Notes: a model not told the origin generated them from the letters alone. A DNA stretch of 15,000 bases from Glandiceps talaboti (GCF_964340395.1 NC_135551.1:21476003-21491002); one strand, 5' to 3'. Counted from the first letter of the stretch, positions 1-8,968 are shown. Numbers and translations are program-made.

Positions 1-1920
1 GTAGTTTGTAGTATGAATGTCCTGCATAATAATGTCAAGCAAATACATAGTGGTATGAAATACACTGTCCATTGTGATGTAATTGCTATTTTCGTCGTGC
101 AACATAGCGATATACGTGTGTGACATTGAATGTTGACACAGCCGTGTATCCAGTTTGTTGACACTTGTCAGCTTCAAGTCACGTTAGCATCAGGGTGTCT
201 TATCGAAAATCAAAACATAAACGATGAGTGTATGAAGTTCTGCCTGGGAAGAATATAACACCATTGAATAATTAGCCAGGGTACAAGATACATTGGCAAG
301 GAAATATATCAAGAGAAACACTGATGTTTACAATGTCTTGAAAATATTACGTAAATCACTGAGATATCTAGCTGTGATACTTGCTAGAGTATCATCTACA
401 AATGAAAAAATGTACTTAAATAGAGAATGGTTATCAAATTTAAGTAACTGCGACTGTAATATATACATAACTATATATATATACCACATAATTTCCAGTC
501 TGAATGTAAGTCACATTGGATGTTATAATAACGTCATTGGTTTATATTATCCCTCCAATTGCATTTAAGTACAGTTCTTAATGGTAATATCATCCTGGTC
601 TATGTATGATCACTATATTTGAAAGTCAACGACTAGTGTCTAGTCGAGCTAGTAATGTGTGTAGTATGATAGAAGTGACACTCCATTTATACATGGGCTC
701 AAGTCCTTGAAATGCAAATAAATCCATACTTATAGACTAAGGGCACACTGTCTTTTCCCCATAGAATCAAAGGCTTATGCAATTTTCACTAGAATTACTG
801 TAAACATCTATGATTTTTGAAAAAAGATACTAGTACATGTTTTTGTGAAAAACAAATACTGCTAAATTTGGTTTTAGACCCTTCTGTTGTAAACTAGAGT
901 AAAATAACAACTTCATGAAACATGGTACGAGTCTGTTATCATCAGAGTCATCAAACTGTTTGTCATGTATATTTCTCTCCTTCATTTATTTGGATGACAG
1001 ACGTTTTTCGCTGATTGACAGTTGGACGTCTGTTTTTTTTTTTTTTTGTTTTTTAAATATCTGCTTGACCTACCAGGAAAATACGTATATGCATGAATTG
1101 TCAGTCAAGATGACCAATACACCATGGGAACTCGAATATACATTACAATAGACTCGAGCAGGGCCCGGATATTTTTGTTGCTTTTTATTTTTATTTCACA
1201 ACAATAGAAAGGAAAACTGTCGGTGTTGCGATACACTTTTGACGTAGCGAATTAGATCCATTGGGCGACTTGACGATGTCGTACGTATCTGATGACATAC
1301 CTAGTATACAGCCATGATCTACCAGCATTCTACATTTTGATGTTACTGACGATAGGTCAAAGGACAACAGTTCGTGCCAAAGGTCATCGCTGTGTTGAAT
1401 TCCACCTGTTGACGTACTGTTCGAATAATGTAGTTTTCGAAGGTTTCCTATAAAACGTTTACAAAACTTACATATGAATGATCATAATAATCCATGAATA
1501 TACAAATCACAGCCAGGTTGAACGCGTTCGAACAGAAAATATAGGTTTATACTCTGGTCGTTCTATGTCATGACAAATCTCGCCTACGTTAAATCGATTC
1601 AGCGGTGCTCGAAATGTGTGTCAAAGTGTTCTTAGTCGCCATTGCTTTCACGAATTTTTGAAAATGATGTGGGGGTATGTACAACCGACATTTGTAATAA
1701 TTGCCGAAATTTGTAATAACGCCGATATCCCCCCCCCCCATGTGATTCTTCCTTCAACCGGAAATACTCCTGTCCTAAGGATTTTGTTTCTGCTCGTCTA
1801 TCGACTCGTAGTGATAATGATCCTTATATATAGTCCACTCATGTTTTCTTGACTGCAAGAAGTAAAATTTAGTGAATAACATCTGAAGATTTCTGGGCAT
1901 TACTTGTGTATGTCTATATA
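1..1920. other. Gene-free AT-rich sequence upstream of the K2P exon
   Basis: Apart from R1 copy A I see no coding region, RNA gene or promoter I can support. Small items: a perfect 7-bp stem with a 3-base loop, CGACTAG-TGT-CTAGTCG, at 630-646; a run of 15 T at 1033-1047; and a run of 11 C at 1729-1739. Open frames of 78 codons at 915-1151 and 1616-1852 have low-complexity or unremarkable content with no family resemblance. It is probably intron or 5' flank of the channel gene. Confidence 0.6.
281..378 (+). repeat. Dispersed repeat family R1, copy A
   Basis: This stretch matches 4152-4269 in the same orientation. Shared blocks include ACATTGGCAAG, GAAACA.TGATGTT, TTACAATGTCTTGAAAATAT and CTAGCTGTGA, in the same order. 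Copy A lacks about 17 bases present in copy B between GATGTT and TTACAATG. An open frame of 91 codons (293-568) crosses it but contains nothing recognisable and looks accidental. It is probably a diverged interspersed repeat; the class is unknown and no terminal repeats are clear. Confidence 0.75.
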
Positions 1921-1936
1921 TATGTATGTATGTATG
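1921..1936 (+). repeat. Short TATG microsatellite
   Basis: Four copies of TATG, preceded by TATATA. It is a small tract of the same motif as the large array at 3921-4108. Confidence 0.85.
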
Positions 1937-2394
1937 TCAGTTAAGCTGAATGACACATCCCTCACGACAAGGTAAAAATAAACACAACAAGACCCTTCAG
2001 TTTGTTTCAGTGAAGTACAATTTGTATCAATGGAAATCAAGAAGCTGTATAAATGATCGTCTCTTGAAATTATACATGATATAACCCACATAGTGGGTAG
2101 CAGTGTGGTACACATTGCCGAGATTAATGGGAGGGTGGTAAGTTTCTACATTGCACTAAATAACTCATCATATAAGTAAATTGGAATGAAAATGTAATTA
2201 GAAAAATAACACAAACGTCATGGTTTATTTAAACTGTCAATCAACCCAGTACTTGTCCATTCATCATCAACAGGATCATTTATGATTAAACGATTTCAAA
2301 AAACACCAAGTGTGGCAGGAGGTGTGGACTTCTTCTTCCACTGACAAACTAGGATATAAATTTCAATTAAACAACGAAGTAATTTGACCACGTT

Positions 2395-2444
2395 TACATA
2401 CATACATACATACATACATACAGACAGACAGAGAGAGAGACAGG

Positions 2445-2490
<46 letters not shown>

Positions 2491-2600
2491 GCACGCACGC
2501 ACGCACGCACACACACACATACACACACATACATACATACATACATACATAAACACACACATACATACATACATACATACATACATACATACATACATAC

Positions 2601-2633
<33 letters not shown>

Positions 2634-2639
2634 CATACT
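2395..2639 (+). repeat. Compound tetranucleotide microsatellite (CATA/CAGA/CACG/CA)
   Basis: About 245 bases of simple repeats switch motif in blocks: CATA, then CAGA with a GAGA interruption, a pure CAGA run (about 2455-2490), CACG (about 2491-2508), CA, then long CATA runs with brief breaks such as AAACACAC and TTTACATA. All motifs share a CA base step, consistent with point mutation followed by slippage. Open frames here (poly Tyr-Ile-His or Cys-Met-Tyr-Val) exist only because tetranucleotide repeats lack stop codons, and are not genes. Confidence 0.97.
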
Positions 2640-3920
2640 TTTTATTTAGTTTGAATATGACATCAATTACTACCAAGTTATTTAAGTTAACAGATATTCC
2701 CCATATTCGTCTGACCTTGCTCTGAACCTTAAACTGTGTCATTTATCATATTAGTTATGCATTATACAAATTATATGCGTGTGTTTTACTCCTTTGAGAG
2801 ACTTATGTTTTTAGAATTTTAATGGAAGGGAAATACATTATTAATTTTAATATCCCCAAATATGCAGACGAGCGGAACAAAATGAAGCACTTTTCTTTAT
2901 TAATTTTATAACACACTTAAAAATTCAGCTGCTATACAACAATTTATCAACATTAAATTATATATACCTAAGAAATCAAACAAACCAGAACGCATTTAAA
3001 TATGATGAATGTTTTTCGTATGAATAATAATAATTATCATACCTCATACAAACTTACATACATTTTGCCATTGTCTGCTATTTTTATGTATTTGCATCAC
3101 AAGGATTGTAAAAGTGTCAAATATCATTTCGATTTCGGTTTGAAGTTTTTACCTTACACTTTATAAGGTCATTTTCAATGTACGTAGGGAGCCTTCAGTA
3201 ATTGCAGGGGAGCTCGGGTGAAATCAGGCCAGGGCTGTTGCGTAAAATATAACCCTCCACCAAATTCCGTCGTCAAATTATCCTTCCTCCCTTCTCTAAA
3301 ACATGACCCTCCACATTACAATATTTCAAAAACTTGGTTTCAATGCCGTCAGACATGGAAATTAATGAAAACATTTCCCAATTTATTTGGACGAATAAAG
3401 ATTATTATTGTTAAATTAAAGGACACTAGTCCCAGAATCAATGGTTTAAAGGACTTAATCCCACCGCTGCCACCACATTCAACTACCAACGTAGTGAATT
3501 TGCGTGAAAGCAGCACTTGCATTAATCAAACACGTGTTTAGATCCCATTGGCTGAGGTCAAGGCCAGAACATGAATTCTCAAACACTAGATAGGCACACT
3601 CCAGATATTGTCGGCATCGAGGTCAACAACATCCCCAAAACATTATCCCCAATATATCTTTAATACCCAACTATTCCCGTTTTACTTCTGTGAAACCCAC
3701 TGTGACTTAATTCTCTCCTCACATCACACCTGACAAGTAATTCACTACATTGTTGTCAGCATTTATTTATTATTATGGACATGGTCTGAGCTCACAAAAC
3801 CTAATTACCATACTACTACCCCTAACCGATGTAACAACAGTGAGACGCAAAATTCCCCAAGAACTGCAAAATTAGACAATGTGATGAGTAAAAATAATCC
3901 CATTAGCCCATGTTCTAAAA
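2640..3920. other. Gene-free stretch with no recognised gene
   Basis: AT-rich sequence gives way at about 3190-3720 to a less AT-rich patch. That patch carries an open frame of 107 codons (3218-3541) that I do not recognise; it is rich in Pro, Asn, Lys and Ser and shows no domain motif. It contains a small duplication, TTAAAGGAC(A)..T..TCCCA at about 3416-3434 and 3447-3464, and twice the phrase ACCCTCCAC (about 3251 and 3306). It may be an old interspersed repeat. No splice structure linking it to the K2P exon is evident. Confidence 0.5.
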
Positions 3921-4108
3921 TGTGTGTATGTATGTATGTATGTATGCATGTATGTATGTATGTATGTATGTATGTATGTATGTATGTATGTATGTATGTA
4001 TGTATGTGTGTATATGTGTGTATGTATGTATGTATGTGTGTATATGTGTATATGTATGTATGTATGTATGTGTGTATGTATGTATGTAGATGTGTATGTA
4101 TGTATGTA
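3921..4108 (+). repeat. TATG microsatellite array with TGTG/TATATG interruptions
   Basis: Nearly 190 bases of TATG units. The first half is almost pure; the second half is broken by TGTGTATATG and AGATG interruptions, so the pure half is probably the younger and more mutable part. It is the complementary motif to the CATA blocks at 2395-2639. The open frames across it on both strands are repeat artefacts. Confidence 0.97.
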
Positions 4109-4151
4109 CATTCGATATATTATTATCATTATTATTTATTTATTAAGCCAT

Positions 4152-4269
4152 GTACACAAGAAGTGACATTGGCAAGAAATTATACCAAATGAAACATTGA
4201 TGTTCAATTCAATTACACTTACAATGTCTTGAAAATATTAAGTATATCACTGACATACCTAGCTGTGAA
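4152..4269 (+). repeat. Dispersed repeat family R1, copy B
   Basis: This is a direct-orientation relative of 281-378, from GTACACAAG to CTAGCTGTGA. It carries an insertion of about 17 bases (near 4205-4221) relative to copy A. It lies just after the TATG array ending at 4108 and about 330 bases before the K2P exon, so within the intron. It is likely an old interspersed repeat copy; similarity outside these limits fades quickly. Confidence 0.75.
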
Positions 4270-4376
4270 ATAAATAACCAATAGCGTGCTCATGATTATC
4301 TCGCCTCCATCTATGAAAGAATTGTTATTTGAAATGCCGATGATGTTACTTTTTCTTAGGGAGTGTATTGCTTGTA

Positions 4377-4378
<2 letters not shown>

Positions 4379-4446
<68 letters not shown>
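4379..4446 (+). repeat. (GT)34 dinucleotide tract
   Basis: An uninterrupted run of 34 GT units, followed by degenerate GGGTGGGTGG and AGGTAGGTA. It lies about 150 bases upstream of the K2P splice acceptor. Alternating purine-pyrimidine runs of this length can adopt Z-DNA, and the purity implies high length variability. A role in splicing would be inference only. Confidence 0.97.
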
Positions 4447-4450
<4 letters not shown>

Positions 4451-4537
4451 GGGTGGGTGGATACATAGGTAGGTATATGTACTTACGTATACGCATTTGT
4501 GTAAACTTATAGACATGAATCTGGGTCAACAATTGGG

Positions 4538-4597
4538 TACTAATTGAAATCTAACATATATAAAGAATTTGATAGATTATAATGTTATTTATTTTAG
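4538..4597 (+). promoter_or_regulatory. 3' splice site (branch-point region and acceptor) of the K2P exon
   Basis: The intron ends in TTATTTATTTTAG at 4597, a T-rich tract followed by AG, and the exon opens with GT TAT GGT. Splicing to an upstream exon ending in a single G restores the filter glycine codon. Branch-point-like motifs lie upstream: TACTAAT at 4538-4544 and CTAAC at 4551-4555, the latter about 43 bases from the AG. The open frame continues upstream to an ATG at 4582, but those residues (MLFIL) are intron read-through: they do not match the conserved T-T-I that precedes GYG. The exon boundary is well supported; the choice of branch point is a guess. Confidence 0.85.
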
Positions 4598-5592
4598 GTT
4601 ATGGTACGATCACTCCTGTTACAGTCACTGGTCGTTTTGTGTGTATCTTCTATGCAATTATCGGTATCCCACTCTTCGTTGTCTTTCTGGCGAAGCTCGG
4701 TAAGCTCATCTCCGTACCTCTAAAATACACTCACAGACGGATTAACGAGAGATACAAATGCTGCAAAACATTCATTGTACAACGCACAGATGATATCACG
4801 TCAGTGGTTCATATGAATACTAGAAACAGTGTTAGCCGTGCCCGTGATTCAAACGAAAATTCAGACGAAAATGTCTCATCGAGAAAAGTGACACACATGA
4901 GAGATTCATCGAATCCTGAAGAACTTGGGACGCTTATAGCAGAGGAGAAAACTCCCGACACGGAGGTCGTCGATGAAACCTTCGGAAACGCCGAAGATGA
5001 GCCAAGTAAAGATACGATATTAGAAGGAAATACTCCAATGCATGATGATGATGGTGGTGGTGGTGGTGGTGGTGGTGGTGAACAATGCGAAGACAGTGAT
5101 CACGGTTGGGGAAATCAAACGGCACAACGACCCAACTCTGTACAAGACCACGACAGAGAATTTTCACCGTCCGAGAGACAAGTGTACGATGAAGTGAAAC
5201 AAGACTACGAAAACGCACCTGTTACCTTCATTGTCGTTGTGCTACTGTTATACATTGCAACAGGATCTGCTATGCTGATGTTTTTAGAAAAACGATGGTC
5301 ATACATCGATGCTATTTATTTTAGTATCATTACTTTCACGACCATAGGTTTTGGTGACATTACCCCGGCAGATCAGCATGGGAAGTTGACGGACGAAGAA
5401 ATAGTAGCAAGGCAGACCTTTGTGTCTTGCTATATTGTGTTTGGACTTGTAGTCATGGCCATTGCACTGAACTTGGCCAGAGATCAACTGAAAAGCAAAG
5501 TTCGTACATTTGTGAAAGAACAAAATGAAGCCACTGGTCGGTGTAGGCAATGTCTACCAAAGTGTGCTTGTACTCAGAAAACTGATGTGTAA
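4598..5592 (+). CDS. Two-pore-domain potassium (K2P) channel, 3' coding exon (5' partial)
   Basis: K2P channels are dimeric plasma-membrane leak K+ channels; each subunit has four membrane segments and two pore loops. Residues are numbered with codon 1 at 4582; true coding starts in the split Gly codon 6. Seen in order: first filter G-Y-G (6-8); M2 about 18-42 with CIFYAIIGIP, a typical K2P M2 core; a long acidic cytoplasmic loop about 50-212; M3 about 213-235; second pore helix about 239-252 with filter TTIGFGD (253-259); M4 about 277-299; a short basic tail with four Cys (321-330) ending K-T-D-V. M1, the cap and the first pore helix are missing and must be on an upstream exon. In K2P genes a phase-1 intron inside the first GYG glycine codon is conserved, and the acceptor here fits it exactly. 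M2 and the second pore most resemble, from memory, invertebrate TWK or vertebrate TRESK-type channels. The family call is near certain; the subfamily is not. Confidence 0.95.
5044..5079 (+). repeat. In-frame GAT/GGT trinucleotide tract inside the K2P loop
   Basis: Three GAT codons followed by nine GGT codons encode Asp3-Gly9 (residues 155-166) in the M2-M3 cytoplasmic loop. The near-pure GGT run is a coding microsatellite and is likely to vary in length between individuals. It sits in the least conserved part of the protein, so it probably acts as a flexible spacer. The opposite strand reads as poly-His, which is only a shadow. Confidence 0.9.
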
Positions 5593-5594
5593 GT
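5589..5594 (+). promoter_or_regulatory. Possible 5' splice donor overlapping the stop codon
   Basis: The stop codon TAA (5590-5592) lies inside GTAAGT, the perfect metazoan donor hexamer. If used as a donor, the exon would end at 5588 in phase 2, the stop would become intronic and the protein would continue into a further exon. The exon side reads GATGT rather than the preferred AG before the GT, which weakens the site. The alternative, that TAA is the true stop, is supported by the PDZ-ligand-like terminus it produces. Both could be true as alternative isoforms. Confidence 0.35.
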
Positions 5595-5796
5595 AAGTTG
5601 AAGTTTGTTTCCGGCAAAGTATTACATTGATTACTTAGCAAAGCCGCGTCTACATACAAGGTAGACATTCAAATAGTTACAATACCAAGATTTCTTCAAA
5701 TCGCAGAAAGCTTAAAATCGCGACATTGTCAAGAACATTACTGTAGGTCAAAAGGTACAGTCTGTAACTGAGACAAACGTTCGACTACTAAAGTCG

Positions 5797-5826
5797 ATTA
5801 AATATAAAAACACTCTTTTTTGGGAG
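5797..5826 (+). terminator. Candidate poly(A) signal of the K2P gene
   Basis: ATTAAA at 5797-5802, the commonest variant of AATAAA, is followed by A-rich sequence, a CA dinucleotide near 5810 as a possible cleavage site, and a T/G-rich stretch (CTCTTTTTTGGG) at about 5813-5824. This gives a 3' UTR of about 220 bases after the stop at 5592. A canonical AATAAA occurs only further down, at 6527-6532. This is inferred from motif order; no transcript evidence is available. Confidence 0.35.
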
Positions 5827-7760
5827 TAAATAGACGTCAGCACAGTGTAGTTGGAGAAGGGGTGTTTTAGTATGCACACTGGGGTCGGTACTATGATTGA
5901 GAATTGTGTGTTGAACAAAGTTTGGATATTCAAAGATGTATGCCGTCTTATCAAGTAATTTCTTATCAAGCAATTTCTGATCATGTCTGCTCGCGCTTTA
6001 CCACATAATTCAACAAAATCTAATACTTTGAATGGAATACGGATATTTGATAATGAAACAACATCAAAGTAACTACCAAACCCATAAAGTTACAGATTGG
6101 ACTCCTTACTTAGGGGCGAGATCAGTTCAATGTAGAACAAAAAAAACTATTTTTAGGTAGTTCTCAGACCTCCAACCACAAACGTCCCCTTTCTAACTTA
6201 ATTTGCCAAAAGGGGAAATTGCTTCAAACAGCACAATCACTTTCAAATCATGACAAAGCCAGTGTTTAGTGAGGGGAAATTATCTACACTGTAATGTTTT
6301 AGTGTTAAATGCATTTACTATAGCGAAAATTCTCCCATTTCCCGGTTTTCATTAAACAGATTCCATTAAAAGTGAAATCGTTTTTGTATGCAGAGAACTT
6401 AATTGGTTCAAATCCTCCCCACGCCCAAACTGAAATACTTTTGGGTTTTTTTCTAACATACATTGAACTGCTCATCTCACCCCTTGTGTCTGCCAAATAG
6501 ATTTGATGGCGACTGAGTCACTACAAAATAAATGGAATACTTCATAAATAATCTCAAATACCTGCTTGGATTTTTCCAGTTGCAAACATAAGTGACGAAG
6601 CATGTTTGAATGAGCAGATAAAGTTGATAAAACCATAAATATCAGAGATGAAAAGAATAATCAATTTACTAGATGGGGGATGCTGTGGAAAAATGTACAA
6701 TCAAAAACGACTAAAACACAAACAAAAAATTATCAAACAGATCAATGCATTAATACTAGTACAAATAATAAGGTTGTTTTTAATATTAAGATGTTTACAG
6801 CTACCATTTACGAATAGAACAAATCGATATTGCATTACACGATTACAACAAATAGATCACAAAAGTTTAGAAATAGTGCAATAACGAATTATATACACCT
6901 TTCAACATAGCTAAGAAACTGTATCTAACATAGTAATAATATTATAACAGTATTAATAGCCTATCAAAACAAAGGTTATAGATTGTACTTATCAATTATA
7001 AGATACGTTGCATCTTATTGGTTAATAAATAGTACTTATCATTCAGACGTCTAACATACCCACCAATCATCAAGATGCTGTGAAGATGTACTTATAAAAA
7101 GGGCATTTTTTATACAAAAAAAACATTCAGTATGTTCAGTTGAATACTGTGATTTGCTGTAGCAAGTTTTAAATGTTTTAATTCTTTATTTTCTTTATTT
7201 TATAAGCGTAAAAGATGAACTATTTATCACTGTATTCAGAAAAAGCTTGAAAATACAATTTATGCTAATGATACGAAGCTCAACTTCCAGTACAACCAAT
7301 TTCATACTAGAAGTATTACAGAATATTGTCGAAATGAAAGTTTAACAAATTTCATAAATATTAGCAGACATAGATATAAACATATACATTTTTTTCTGAT
7401 TGAACGAATTTCCATCACTGTTGTTGAATTATCCTTAAATGGCAATATGGGTGAAGAATGGGTATTTATTTTGGATTTTTTAAAATTATATGTTGAATTA
7501 ACTTTACCGAGACGGTGTTTTCTACTTGAAAACAGAATGTGATTTCAAACAGCAAAGACCAAGCCAAGTTCATCCTTGTAAAGTAATAATAGAAAACGCT
7601 ATAGTATTTGTAAAAGTTTGTTATTGTATGTACGTACAGGAAGTAATTTGTAAACATACTTTGTAAACATAAGTAATGATTACGTCATATCCTGTCTGTG
7701 CATGCATCTATCGCTGCACCATAATATTAAAACATTACCTTGCATAAATCGATTGATAAT
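5827..7760. other. K2P 3' flank and intergenic sequence with no supported gene
   Basis: This is AT-rich with only short open frames of no recognisable content. Small items: a 15-bp unit TCTTATCAAGTAATT at 5946-5960 repeated at 5961-5975; an inverted pair CCCCTTT (6186-6192) and AAAGGGG (6209-6215); AATAAA at 6527-6532; and three copies of GTACTTAT between about 6987 and 7095. A TATA/CCAAT arrangement near 7060-7140 is listed separately. Confidence 0.5.
7063..7139 (+). promoter_or_regulatory. Weak candidate core promoter (CCAAT, TATA, Inr-like)
   Basis: CCAAT at about 7064, TATAAAAAGGG at 7093-7103 and two TCAGT initiator-like motifs (7127-7131 and 7136-7140) lie in promoter-like order and spacing. 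The first TCAGT is a few bases further from the TATA than usual. An inverted CCAAT (ATTGG) lies near 7018. No open frame or recognisable RNA follows downstream, and TATA-like strings are expected by chance in DNA this AT-rich. Confidence 0.15.
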
Positions 7761-7887
7761 AACTTGTGTTTACCAGTGATTACAAGTAATTACTTGTGTT
7801 TACCAGTGATTACAAGTAATTACTTGTGTTTACCAGTAATTACAAGTAACAATTTGTGTTTACCAGTAATTACTTGTTTACAAGTAA
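7761..7887 (+). repeat. 30-bp tandem repeat built on a perfect palindrome
   Basis: Just over four copies of a 30-bp unit start at 7761, 7791, 7821 and 7851, each containing CTTGTGTTTACCAGT. Copies 1 to 3 are nearly identical; copy 4 is diverged and shortened. At each of the first two junctions is ACAAGTAATTACTTGT, a perfect 16-bp palindrome. The array ends in TTACTTGT-TT-ACAAGTAA (7870-7887), a perfect 8-bp stem with a 2-base spacer. Low divergence suggests a recent expansion. Confidence 0.95.
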
Positions 7888-8921
7888 AGTTACTTCCAAT
7901 CGTTCACTAACAAATACTTCACACATTTTTTAGTGAACCGCTATTAATTAGTTACAAATACAGACTTGGTAAATGTTGTTTCACATTATACTTTTCAGCA
8001 AATAAACATACTAAAGTATTGTTATTAATTAGAAACTCAAAATAAATACCAATTCTTCATCCATATTACAACTTCTGTTCATGTTTGTGTTATATTGTCA
8101 ATTTTTAAGCTGCGAAGCAATCACTTTATTTGTAATGTATTTGTTTTAAAACGTGTTTCCAACAAGCTGAGATGTTCATCCATTTTAAAACCCATAGTAT
8201 AACTAATAGTCTAGACTATACCATATCTTATCTTATCATATCTTATCTTATCATGTCATATCTTATCTTGTAGTTCTTCATGTTATCAATATTTACATTA
8301 TATATCAGGTATTAACTCATCTCTTCTCTTCATTATCTTAAATAGTCTCCTCTGAGTTTAATCAGATTGTGTCGACTGATTGTGTAAAATGCGATAGAAA
8401 ATGAAGACTTGTTAAATTATGCATACAATATGGAGGAGTGCATTTATTTTGCAATGATAATTTAATCACATATATTCTAATGACAGGGGAGGGGAAGGTC
8501 ATTACCATTTGTGCAAGGTCTTGCTGAAGTGTCAATTGTTTCAATGCATTGAACGTCTGAACGACACCGGTCCCCTCTCCATGTAATTTACTTCTAGTCT
8601 TTAATGTGTGACTTTTGATGATATATGCAATACAGCCATAATACACTCTAACTTAAATCTGTCAAGCTTTGTCTCCCTTTTCTAATTGTAGATGTTGTGG
8701 ATATGCAAGATATGGCAACAAGTCCTTGTTATTGTATATGAGAATTAAAACAAAATCAAATTATAAACAATTGATTTTTGATCCCGTTCTTTATATGCTA
8801 CCCTAGTTTGCAAGGGTTGCAACACACTGTCGCCACAACGAGTGTCTGATAGGGAGCAGGATGATTGTTGTTCCGTGTGAATACGAATTTGGTGTGAACA
8901 AGTCATGATTTAGTCCCCCCC

Positions 8922-8924
<3 letters not shown>
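7888..8924. other. Gene-free AT-rich sequence
   Basis: No gene is supported. It contains a perfect 14-bp palindrome ATAGTCTAGACTAT at 8206-8219 and the pentamer-based array listed separately. A 94-codon open frame on the minus strand (8362-8646) shows no recognisable motif. A run of 9 C at 8915-8923 leads into the CA/CT tract. Confidence 0.5.
8222..8270 (+). repeat. 15-bp (pentamer-based) tandem array CATATCTTATCTTAT
   Basis: Copies at 8222-8236 and 8237-8251, a CATGT spacer, then a third copy at 8257-8270. The unit is made of ATCTT/ATCAT pentamers. It is a small simple repeat next to the 14-bp palindrome at 8206-8219. Confidence 0.9.

Positions 8925-8968
<44 letters not shown>

Noticed and set aside
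1300-1357. Possible upstream K2P pore exon on the plus strand (reads A-F-Y-I-L-M-L-L-T-I-G followed by GT at 1356)
   Set aside because: It ends in the right phase and resembles a pore helix, but it is two residues too short between A-F-Y and T-I-G, lacks the second Thr, has a poor donor (GTCAAAG) and no K2P-like M1 or cap sequence upstream. Probably chance; an RNA-seq junction from 1355 to 4598 would overturn this.
2296-2742. Long open frames of Met-Tyr-Val-Cys and Tyr-Ile-His-Thr repeats (also at 3872-4192 and 12111-12595)
   Set aside because: They are translations of tetranucleotide microsatellites, which lack stop codons in several frames. They are not proteins.
4286-4468. 60-codon plus-strand frame ending in poly-Val-Cys upstream of the channel exon
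   Set aside because: It owes its length to the (GT)34 tract and stops before the exon; it contains no M1 or pore-helix sequence.
4934-5218. Minus-strand 94-codon frame with a poly-His run opposite the K2P exon
   Set aside because: It is the complement of the GGT/GAT coding repeat and an otherwise clear channel exon; a shadow frame.
7200-7340. Y-A-N-D-T-K-L, resembling the YADDT motif of LINE reverse transcriptases
   Set aside because: A stop lies about 18 codons upstream, none of the other reverse-transcriptase blocks are visible on either side, and the second residue of the Asp pair is not in place. A single short match in AT-rich DNA is not enough.
7761-7887. Regular repeats that could suggest a CRISPR array
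   Set aside because: The units are contiguous with no unique spacers, and the sequence is animal nuclear DNA; this is a minisatellite.
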